DNA from: Echria macrotheca
Taxonomy: Eukaryota; Ascomycota; Sordariomycetes; Sordariales; Schizotheciaceae
Length of the DNA: 64,000 nucleotides
Direction of reading: 5' to 3'
NCBI GenBank assembly: GCA_030411725.1
Contig: MU839829.1
Location: forward strand, 992,001-1,056,000
Part shown: piece after piece, positions 35,301 to 44,782 of the stretch
Layout of the letters: the number at the start of each line of letters is the position of its first letter
Numbering within the stretch: position 1 is the first letter of the stretch
Notes under the pieces: model-generated
What the model saw: the letters and a program-made list of their open reading frames with translations, nothing else
Database searches by the model: none
What the model was told of the DNA's origin: nothing
Translations under genes and position numbers: made by a program

Positions 35301-38300
35301 TTGAGCAGTGATGAGGCGGGAGCCACCGGCCACACACACACCGCCCAGCTGCCCAGCTGGTCGGCGAGGGGGCCTGACACTGACGTCTGTCTGCACGGCC
35401 CGGCGGGTGCGCCTGCTTTTCAGGCCGGCGTTCGGTTGACAAGTGCCCATTTTTTTTTACTTGTCAAACCCGATAAGCTTTAATGGGACGAGCAACAACA
35501 TCGACATCCTGCGCGTAGGGCAGCATCTTATCTTCGCAAGCCTATTCTTGTGCACAGGCGAGGCTCGGGACGCCGGCGCCTCGGGTCGCAGAGAAGGAAG
35601 CCGTTCATCAGATGGTGAAGTGGGGCTTGCTGCCTCCATCCCGCTACCAGCCTGCCACACCGACATTTTGGGCTGGAGGCTGGAGTCCCGACTTTTCCTG
35701 CACCGGATGCGTTGGCCTCGTCACGCCCCGAACAGGCGCATCTCCCGCCGCTCGGGGTTGGCACCTGGCCGTGGCTCTATCTCTCTCTGGCCTCCACGGC
35801 CTTGATGTTTGCCTAATCGAGGGGGTGGCGAATCCTGCCTTTCCATTTGGCCCGAAGAGAGCTTCTCCCTCCCACCTCTCCCCCTCCGCTGGTACCGCGA
35901 AGGCTACTACGCTCGCGTGAGAAGCACGTGCAGACACGATGAAGGTCAGAAAAAGACGGGATCAAGGCCAGGTCTTGCTGACCGGTGTTCTATTCCGAAC
36001 ATAGCAGTTCGTTCCCTCACGGTCGAGCCGGCTTTTTATGTGACGTTGCTCGGGCTAAAATTAGGCGAGTCTGGACAACACAGCATGACGGACGGGAGCT
36101 GAAAAGCTTGGAGCTGCCAGCTGCCAGGTCTGCTGGACGTCGGGAGCCCACCGAGAGGGAGGCGAGAGGGGAGGGTGTCGATCGCGGTCACGACGGATGC
36201 TGGAGCCCTGGTTCGCCCCTCACCGCGGCGACTCCGCTCTTGTTGAGAGCGTGTCGAGATCGAGAGGGTTGTATATCGCTGCAAGGGAGGCCCGGCAGTC
36301 AGCTCATACCACGATACAAAGCACTTTAGCAGAATGACTGTGCTGGTGGTCGTAAGGTTGAGCATGGGCACTTTTGTGGCACTTGCTCCCCTATAATAGC
36401 ACTGTGTAATGTGTGTAATGGCTGAGAAAAGGGCCGGTGTGAGCCGGCCAAGTTACCGTACCCGACACCGAGATGCGGGCACAGTGAACCCTGGGGAAGC
36501 CTTGCAAATTAATATTCCATGGAAATCGCCCGCAAAGAACATTTCGGTGCCGCCCTCCGCTTTCCTGCTGTGCTCGATGCTGCTGAGCGTGTCGCTTACC
36601 GAACCCGCCCGCCGTTTGCGTCACGTCATCGAGAGCGTGAGCCAGCAGACGAGAAAAGCTGGAGTTTGCTTGTCGTTCACGCGTTTTTGTTGTTGATCCC
36701 GTCTCTTGTGGACCGACTGACGCGGTGTGGCTCAGGCGGGGCCAAACTGCCAGTTGTCATCGCTCATTGGGCTCGCCTGCGTCTGTCAGAGACATGTCTG
36801 CTTGGGACCAGCGCAAGCCGTAGTTTTTCTGCCGGACTTGGGTTGACAAGGTACTCACGATTTACTCTACTCTACGTACTCTATAGAAATCGACCTTTTT
36901 CTTTTTCTTTTCCTGCACCAAGCGCTGACTCCGCACGGGGGGGCGGCTCTTTGCAAAAGGGACACACCCCCTCCCCTCTTTCGGACTTGGACCCCTCAGG
37001 ACCAGCCACCCCGCTACGACGGGCTTGCTTCCTTCTTTCTCTGGTCCTGCAAAAAACCTGTCGGAAAAGGACCCACTTGGCCAGCTGATTCATCCAACCA
37101 AAGCGTGGAGTTAAAGAAGTCTGGCCGCTCCCTCAAATCACCGTTCGCACCGTCCCTCGTCTCTCCTCCTTCTCCTCGCACGACCAATCATTCCTTCTCG
37201 CCCGCTCTCCACTGCCTGGTCCTCGAGCGAGGGGAAAAAACCCTACCCCGAAGGTCAGAAAATTCTATCAAATCAACGGTCGGCCTCGATCGCAAAGCGC
37301 CGCTTTTGCAGTCCAATTAGCACGACCAACGCCCTGCCAAACCCAAAAACCTAATTCGCATCGCGCATTCTCATTCGAGGCGCTTAACGTCAGCAGCCTT
37401 TTGACACGCGCGCCGTCCCAGAAGGCTCCCGACTGGCTTCTGCAAGGCCGCCCATCGCTCCAACGCCCAGCATCGCGCAAGGCGGCGAGACAGGACCACG
37501 CGCATCTCTAGTCGACGGCAACTTCGGCCAGCCATCCTGGTTTTTGTTTTCTGCCACTCAACTGCTTTGCTGCAAAGAGGCGCAGCTCAGCCCTGCGATC
37601 GGAAGACTGGTATGGCCTTTTCTGCTCTTTTCTCTCTCCTCTCTCCTGCGGTGCTCCCGAGCCGCGTCTCCTATGTCACCCCCAACACATTCTGGCCCGG
37701 CCGGTACCTCTTCTGCCTTCCTGCCTCCCTGCCTCCCTCGGGACCTGCTGGACCCGTCGCGACGCGCAGTGCAGCGCAGCCCTGCCACCGACTCTCTGGA
37801 TACATCTACCAATCCCCCGTGTCCTGGACCTCCCCAGCCCCAGAGTATGCTGCACATCGGCATCATGATGGCCCCTGCACTTTAAAAGAAACCAGTCACT
37901 CACGCTCTGCGCGCTGATTTAGCCCTTCCGCTCTGGCATCTGTCAGGTTGAGTGACAGGCGTAGCGTATACCGTAGTGGCTTCCCGGTGTCCACCTCGAA
38001 CGTCCCTAGGCCCAGCATTTTCCAGCCAGTCACACATCGAGCGCAAAAGGCACCCAAGTCCTGGTCACGAAACAGCAAATCACAGCGCCGGTTTGCGACA
38101 CCCGCGACACCGAATCTCTTCAGTTTGGAGACCTATCAACATCGCCAGCGACTTTCTCGGTCTCACCATTGGCCCCTTGCCAGTCCCGTGATAGTAGCTG
38201 TCTGCGGAGAAGGATTAATGAGATCGTCCCCGGCGCGCAACCAACGACGCCCCCGGCCGACCCATCGCGCCTCTGAATCCCCCATCCGGCCTTGCGGTAT

Positions 38301-40019
38301 TGGAGGGCACTAGCCGAGCGAGCGCACTGCTTCCTGTTATCGCGTCGCCATTTTTGTAAGTCTCTTTCCCTCTTTCTCTTCTGTCCAGTCCTGTTTCTCT
38401 GCGGTCCTCTTCCCTCCCGCTCCCGGGGCGCGTCTTTGGTCTTCCCGCAGCTGCACATCATCGTCGGACCAAGCGAAGCACCTGTTCCTGGCTATCTGCC
38501 TACCTATTCTGGCCGCACCCTCTCGTTGCGACTTGTTGATAGACCACGCTCTTTTTTAATCTCTCGATACCCATCGGTTGCACGATTCGATCTTGCGCTC
38601 CCTGGACCACTCATCTTCCATTCTTTTCTCGACAGCAAACGCCAGCCAGCCAGTTCGCCCGTTACTAACTTGCATGCAGCCTGACCAGCAGCAACTGCAG
38701 CTGGCTTCGATCTGCCGAACGCCCCCCTGGTCACAACCGCTCTTGCGAAATCTGGAGCGTTGCGGTCTTCTCTGATCTGAGACGGTACGTCTGCAGTGTT
38801 TTCTTTTTTCTATCGAGTTATCAGCAAGTCCCGCCTTGTCTCTCAACCTGCAACGCTACACCAAACCCCTCAATCTGGGCGATCCAGCCCGGGTTGGTAC
38901 CCCTCCACACCTCAACGAAAGTGTTGAGGTCTTTGTTTCTGTCGCGACCTTGCGCGCCTTGCCCTCACCTCCCCACCTCCATTCCTGTCAGCATGGTTGG
39001 AAGCGGCGGTAAAACCTAGTCTGGATGCGCCGGACACCGCTTCTGTCATGGACGGCTGGCTGCCTTGCCCATCGGGCCTGCAGCCTCGGAACTCGAAGCG
39101 CAGTTCAAGATGCCGTCTGCATCAGCCTCTTCTTCCTGCCTGAGATGCCTGGAGAAGTCGTCACTGCCCCCCCAGGTGGCGTCTGACACTGCTGTTCTGC
39201 TCTAAATCCCACCTTTGGCGCGGCGACAGGCCGGGAGGGGATGCTGAGTTGGTTGACGGGGTGGGCCTGGCTTCTGCATGTCCTGTCATGCATGCCAGCG
39301 CATCAAGACAGCCCAAGGCGCCAAAAACGAAACAGCCCACCACCCACGACCCCCCCGGTCACATCATCCCGGCTTTCTTTCTGCTTATATACCTAGGTTC
39401 GCGCCTCCCCGCTAACGCCTGAGATTGGACAGTTCTGTCAGCAAACCATTCACAGGCTACGGCAAGGTTCCTGGACATCGCTCCGGGAGTCTCATCATTT
39501 AGCTTTCCCCGTCCGAGCAGCCGTTTGAGCCCGGCTCGACTACGGGGAAATAACTGGGCGGCCCCGGTCCAACGTCTGTGTTGGAGCGATCCCTCAGGTT
39601 GGCCTCACGTGGCTCCCTCGTCCTCGCCTTTCCCCGAGGGACCTGGGAACTGAGCCACCCAACTCGCCCCGCGACTACATCAGCTTGCATATGCCGCGGT
39701 GCGACCAATTACGCTGCTCCCCGGCCACTTAATCGACTGCCAACGCATCACTCCAATAGATTGGGTGCACATCCAGCCCAATCCCCAGGTACGGAGGAAC
39801 CTTCAATTGTCGGCACGCGTAGAGCCCAAATAGACCAAGGTCCAGTTTGAAGCTCTATCAAAAGCCTTGACGATTTTCCGGTTCACCACTCAAGCTCCTT
39901 CATTGCGCTCCTACCGCCTTACCTGCAGTTGCACTCCCCTGGATCGGCTCGTTCCCGCTGTCACCCCGACTGCAGCCGCCCGCGATTCGTGACGGCTTCG
40001 CGTCAAAACATCCCAGAGG
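23339..40019. other. 16.7-kb gene-poor divergent region between the hypothetical gene and HAP2
   Basis: I find no reading frame here with a recognisable family or sustained coding texture. The open frames are short and mirrored on both strands. The base composition is not AT-rich, so this does not look like a RIP-mutated transposon block. Simple repeats include TGGC near 24954-24975, TG at 27097-27113 and GA near 33768-33783. Scattered CCAAT motifs occur (near 31214, 37183 and 39704). The proximal part probably includes long promoters, leaders or leader introns of the two flanking genes. Spliced short genes, non-coding RNAs or gene relics (for example near 25.3-26.6 kb) cannot be excluded by eye. 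Confidence 0.5.
27097..27113. repeat. (TG)n microsatellite
   Basis: A perfect TG tract of about eight units in the gene-poor region. Confidence 0.9.
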
Positions 40020-40964
40020 ATGATGGAATACGCACAATACCAACAACCACAGAGCACACATTCACAATCACACATCCAACCGGGCTATCCAACCTCATCG
40101 GCGAACAACAGCATAACTTCGCCAACCAGCCAGCACATTCCTCCACACGGCGCCCAAACCTCACCGGTACTCTCCACACAACAAAGACAGCTCTCGCCCA
40201 CCATGTATTCGGCACAGTACGCCCACAACCCCTACGCCGGGATGCCCAACATCCAGGCTGCCGTGCAAGCGGCAGCCATGGCGACGGCTGCGGCCTCAGG
40301 GTCAGGGTATTCCTACATGTCGTCAGACCCGAACCTGCAGCAGTCGCCAAGGATGTCCGGGAAAAAGGATTCCCGGGCCGGGCCTCGGTCGCCGCAGATG
40401 AACAACATGAACCAGCAGAGGCGGCTCAGCCAGGTGGCCAGCCCTGGTGTCGCCAACGCGCAGGCCATGCTTAACCACGGGCCACGGACAGGCGTTCCTC
40501 CTCCGATGACGGCGGCGCAGGCCATGCCACCACCGCAGTCGCCAGAGATGGCGTCGGGGGCCGTGGAAGAATCACCGCTCTATGTCAACGCGAAGCAGTT
40601 TCATCGGATTCTGAAGCGCCGAGTGGCAAGGCAGCGGTTGGAGGAGGCGCTTCGGCTCACTAGCAAAGGTCGCAAGCCCTATCTCCACGAGTCTAGGCAC
40701 AACCATGCGATGCGACGGCCCCGCGGTCCCGGAGGGCGGTTCCTGACGGCCGACGAAGTCGCTCAAATAGAGCGGGAGAAGGCGACCGGTGGCGGATCAG
40801 GGGGTGAGAAGCAGGAGCCCCCAGAGCCCGTGGCTACCAAGACGGCGTCGGGCGGGACCAAGCGCAAATCCGAAGGGAACTCGTCGGCACCATCGAAGAA
40901 AGCCAAGAGGAACGTGACCGAAAGCCCCGACGTGGACGACGATGAAGACGGCGACGATGATTGA
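40020..40964 (+). CDS. HAP2: CCAAT-binding complex subunit HAP2/NF-YA
   Basis: DNA-contacting subunit of the heterotrimeric CCAAT-binding complex (with HAP3 and HAP5) that controls many metabolic and iron or respiratory genes in the nucleus. A single exon of 314 residues starts MMEYAQYQQPQ. The N-terminal ~180 residues are Gln/Ser/Ala/Met-rich. The core starts at about residue 186: SPLYVNAKQFHRILKRRVAR is the subunit-association helix. After a linker comes YLHESRHNHAMRRPRGPGGR, the DNA-binding segment, with the His and Arg contacts intact. The C-terminus is basic then acidic (KRKSEG, KKAKRN, then an Asp-rich tail). The 16.7 kb upstream lack a clear gene, so a long leader or leader intron is possible. 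Confidence 0.97.
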   Translation: MMEYAQYQQPQSTHSQSHIQPGYPTSSANNSITSPTSQHIPPHGAQTSPVLSTQQRQLSPTMYSAQYAHNPYAGMPNIQAAVQAAAMATAAASGSGYSYMSSDPNLQQSPRMSGKKDSRAGPRSPQMNNMNQQRRLSQVASPGVANAQAMLNHGPRTGVPPPMTAAQAMPPPQSPEMASGAVEESPLYVNAKQFHRILKRRVARQRLEEALRLTSKGRKPYLHESRHNHAMRRPRGPGGRFLTADEVAQIEREKATGGGSGGEKQEPPEPVATKTASGGTKRKSEGNSSAPSKKAKRNVTESPDVDDDEDGDDD

Positions 40965-42755
40965 AGCGTTATTTGATATTTGGAAGAGAAATATTAAAAA
41001 GAGCAATTCGGTTCTATACCCCTTTTCTTTTGTCCAAAACAGTCATGACCGTTACGACAACCCAACCCTACTCCTGTTTTGCACCGCCGGATACGAGAGC
41101 AAATGGGTCGATATTGGCGAGGAGTCCGGGGCCGGCGGGGTGTGCGTTTTCTCCTTCACAGATTGGGCAACACTAGTGCGAGCGTTCTCGCGATCAGGTG
41201 CATCAGCATGGCGGCAGCGGCTCTCGAGGATACCACTCGTTTTTCTGCTCTTCTGGGCAGTGCGCGGTTCGAATTTTTCAGGGGCAAAGTCCTTTTTCCG
41301 GATACCAAATTACAGTTCGCCTCACAGCACGCATAGCACCGACGGTCGGCCAAGAGGTTGTTTTCCAGGTCTGGGTGTAGGGGCGGCGGATTCTGGGAAC
41401 GGGAAGAGGCATGGAAACTGGGACGGGCCGGGTGGTGCTTCGTTTTTTTGTTATTCTCAACATATGGTATCGGGAAGGGCAAGATTGTGCATCATGGAAT
41501 GAATGGACACGACGGATACCCCTTGTCATACACCAAACTTGAGTGTGTTTCTCTTTTTTTGCGCATACCACCTATTTAGTCGACAGTGTGTTTTTGTTTT
41601 TTTCTTGTCTATGGGTTATATCTAGTCTTGTGTGTGATGTGTCGCCGTCTTTTTTGATGATGACGGCGCGCGCTGATCTGGCTGGATATGGATGGGAACT
41701 GCGGGTCTGGTCACCTCTTTAACCACTCCCCAACAACAACAACAACAAGCTGGCAGAATTGAGAAGAGAAAAAAGAGCAGCAACAGTTGTGTGATGAATT
41801 TTTTTTGAAGCGGTTTTAGCAAGCGAGCGAGCGAGCGAGCGAGTTTTTGTTTTTATTTGGCTTTTTGTGTTTTGTGTTTTTGTGGAATTTCATTTTCGAT
41901 TATTACAATGTTGCTTCTTCTTGAGAAACCTGCCCGCCGGCAAAACCTTTTTTTTCTTCACTCGGTGGGAATGGTTTGTTTGGGGAAGGGAAGGGAAGGG
42001 AAACAAGATTATTGGGATGTTAGAGACTCTCAGGGGGCCTATCCGACGCCGGACTTTTATGAATGACCACTTCTTTTTCTTGATAATTATCTCCATGTGT
42101 GTATGTGTGTGTGTCTAAGAACTGGATTTGATGATGCGGACGGAATACATAAAGTTGAATTGGTAAAGTAGATTGGAGTACGGTTGTAGATGACGTGCAT
42201 TGGTGGTTTAAGATGGAAGTCCCGAGTAAACTCAATGGCTGGTCCGGGATCGATCTTTTGTAAAGGAATGATGCCGATTGCTTCGGGGGTTAATGCCCCT
42301 CTGGGATGGATGCAGTGGGAGGGAGCTGAACTTTATTGACGAGACTTGTTGTGTGGAGATTTCACCTGAGTGTGTGTGTGGTCGCAAAGTCGCTGCGGTT
42401 GGATGGCGCCAAAAGAGATTGGTGCCTGATTTGTCAGGCCGCTAAGGTTAGTTTAAAACTCAATGTCAATGTCACCAAGGAGAGCGTGTGTGCCCCACCA
42501 CGTTTGACTGCCCACCAACCGCTACGTTCATTCAAGTGCCAAACGGACAGAAAGACTAGGTAACGAACGGTTCAGAGGACAGCGACAGCGCAGAACTAAA
42601 AACTTGATGTGACCCACTCCGATTTGCACTCGAGTCAATCTTTCTCTTTCGACGACACGCGAAGCAGACGAGGACACCGGAGGAGGGGTCAAGTTCACCG
42701 CGCCACCACTCGACTTTTTCAGATTTGAGATCACGGGGGTGTTTAGATTGCCAAG
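40965..42755. other. Intergenic region HAP2-LSM2, 1.8 kb
   Basis: Holds the HAP2 3' UTR and the LSM2 promoter. Simple repeats include CAA units near 41738-41755 and a GCGA tract at 41823-41843. No gene is supported. Confidence 0.65.
41823..41843. repeat. (GCGA)5 microsatellite
   Basis: Five GCGA units in tandem in the HAP2-LSM2 intergenic region, followed by a T-rich stretch. Confidence 0.9.
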
Positions 42756-43774
42756 ATGTTGTTCTTTAGGTATGTTCTTTCCTATTCCCATTTTTTGTTG
42801 TTGTGTCTGCCCAATGCGTGCGTGGGCTGGTGGTCTTTTGGTTGGGGTGGGTGTTTGGGGGACGCGCGCAGGGCAGAGATAGTGAGATCATTATGTGTCT
42901 CTGTTGTTGCGCTCGTTCGGTGTCTTTAGTGAAGATACCGGAAAACCTGGAGGGATGGAGGATCGGTGAAACCCCCTCCCCCCGCCGCTTGGACACAGCG
43001 TCTGAAGGAAGAGAGCGTGAGAGGGGAAGAGAGATGGTGGATGGCTGTGTGGGTGATGCTATACCGAGCGCAGACATCAGATATACCTTGTCTTCACCTC
43101 CCCTCTCACCCACACCTTCTCCCATTACCATTCTCCCCCAAAGATGAAAAACCTCAGCAGGACGCCATCCCACCCCCCAACCCCCGACCGCCCAGAAAAC
43201 ATTGCCACACCACTCCTCATCTCACATATCTCCCCCCCTCCTATCAACATAACAGAAAAACTACTAAAAGTAAAAACAGCTTCTTCAAAACCCTAATCGA
43301 CCACGACGTAACAGTCGAGCTAAAAAACGACATCCAAATCCGCGGCATCCTCAAGTCAGTCGACCAGTACCTCAACATCAAGCTCGAGGATATCTCGGTG
43401 GTGGATGAGCTCAAGTATCCCCATCTCGTATGTTTTCTCTCCCTCTCCCTCTTCCCCTCTATCACTCCTTCCCCCTCCCCCTTTCCCCTTCCCCTTTGCC
43501 ACTCCTTTCCCTCTTTCTCTCTCTCGGCGAAAACAAACCAAGGAAAAAGGCTGATGATGGGGGTTTAACAAAATAACAAAAGAGCGCGGTGAAAAACATC
43601 TTTATCCGTGGGTCCGTCGTCCGCTATGTACACCTCCCCGCTGCGGCTGTTGATATCCCACTTTTGGAGGATGCTACCCGAAGAGGTTAGTTATTTTTTT
43701 TCTCTCTTCCTTCTTGATCAACACTGATGATGGGATTTATAGAAGCGGCGAATCAGGCTGGGAAGGCTAAGTGA
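42756..43774 (+). CDS. LSM2: U6 snRNA-associated Sm-like protein LSm2
   Basis: Part of the LSm2-8 ring that stabilises U6 snRNA in the nucleus and of the LSm1-7 ring in cytoplasmic mRNA decay. Join(42756..42769, 43280..43427, 43583..43685, 43743..43774) gives 98 residues, close to the usual 95. The first exon is only 14 nt (MLFF plus two bases). It is followed by a 510-nt intron, long for this genome. The product reads MLFFSFFKTLIDHDVTVELK, then VDQYLNIKLEDISV (Sm1), then NIFIRGSVVRYVHLP (Sm2), and ends EAANQAGKAK. Intron 2 ends in AAAAG, a less common acceptor, chosen because it restores SAVKNIFIRG. The other introns are 155 and 57 nt. Convergent with PSO2. Confidence 0.93.
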
Positions 43775-44220
43775 TGGGATGGAGATGGGATGGGGTCTTT
43801 GGCGGTGGGTTGTTGAGACACGATGGGGACCTAAAGAATTGCTCTCTTGCGCCAGGGGTGGTGTAGTTCTATGTGCCTGATGGGGGGAGCGGGATATGGT
43901 TAGGATAGAGCGAGGGCTCATTATGGGGGGAAACGAAGACGGCAGTTGAGCGTGAAATAGATGATAGGGAAAGAAGAAAAAAATGGGAATGATACAGGGA
44001 AAAAAACCATGGTGCTTGCGAGTCGACTGGCGATGCTCGACTCGACTTGGCTGATCCATGCTGTTGGCTGATCCTAGACGTCTCAACTGCCCTACTGTCC
44101 TGTTGCCCATAGCGAGAGCTATTCACCCCCGACGAAGCCTAGCCGGGCCAATATTGCATGAACCCAATGATACCGGGTGAAATTCCCTCCGTCCCTTCCA
44201 ACTGTTCATCTATCTTAAAG

Positions 44221-44468
44221 AAGGTCGGGCATGAAATCCACCAACACCACCAAAGAGCAAGATGTTTCGAAAGGTTGTCAACCTAAACTCGAGTTGGCTG
44301 GGATATTGTCTTGAGGAAAGTCAAACATAAGATCTCCCAACGTCACCGAAGAGCAATATATTTCGAAAGGGTTTGTCAACCTAAATCTACTCGAACTGGC
44401 TGAGAGATTGTCCCGAGCAAGGTCACCATGATGAGATCCAGAAACACCATCGAGGAGCAACAAATACG
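44221..44468. repeat. Diverged tandem repeat, period about 99 bp, 2.5 copies
   Basis: Copy 1 begins at AAGGTCGGGCATGA (44221), copy 2 at AAAGTCAAACATAA (about 44318) and a partial copy 3 at AAGGTCACCATGATGA (about 44419). Shared blocks in order are AGATC or AAATCC; CACC(A/G)AAGAGCAA; TTTCGAAAGG; TTGTCAACCTAAA; GGCTG.GA.ATTGTC; and GAG(G/C)AA. The copies differ by many point changes, so the array is old. Confidence 0.85.
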
Positions 44469-44725
44469 TTTTGAGTGCGGAATCAAAAGTCCCAATGGGA
44501 TATGATTGTATTTAGGTTGCAGCGCCATATACCTAACTAACCTCGATACCCAGTCCCCAAGTATATATATACCGCTGTCCCGACTTCCCACAGCCTGATG
44601 AACCGACCACCTAACTAACCTGCCTGTATCCTCGAGGCCAAAATGCTAACTAACCGCACAAACTCCCATTGTTCAATGATACCCCTTTCCACATAGCCTC
44701 CCTCATATACATCCAACACCAACGT

Positions 44726-44728
<3 letters not shown>

Positions 44729-44778
<50 letters not shown>
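44729..44778. repeat. (AC)25 microsatellite at the 3' end of PSO2
   Basis: A perfect 50-bp AC tract. On the PSO2 strand it is a GT tract starting only four bases beyond the stop codon (44783-44785), so it lies inside the PSO2 3' UTR. Confidence 0.95.

Positions 44779-44782
<4 letters not shown>

Larger units (their letters stand above)
43775..44782. other. Convergent intergenic region LSM2-PSO2, rich in repeats
   Basis: A 1.0-kb gap between two 3' ends. It contains the ~99-bp tandem repeat at 44221-44468 and the (AC)25 tract at 44729-44778, both listed separately. No gene is visible. Confidence 0.7.

Noticed and set aside
36519..37088. A 189-codon plus-strand frame in the gene-poor block.
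   Set aside because: No recognisable domain. Neighbouring frames are equally open and the composition fits non-coding GC-rich DNA.
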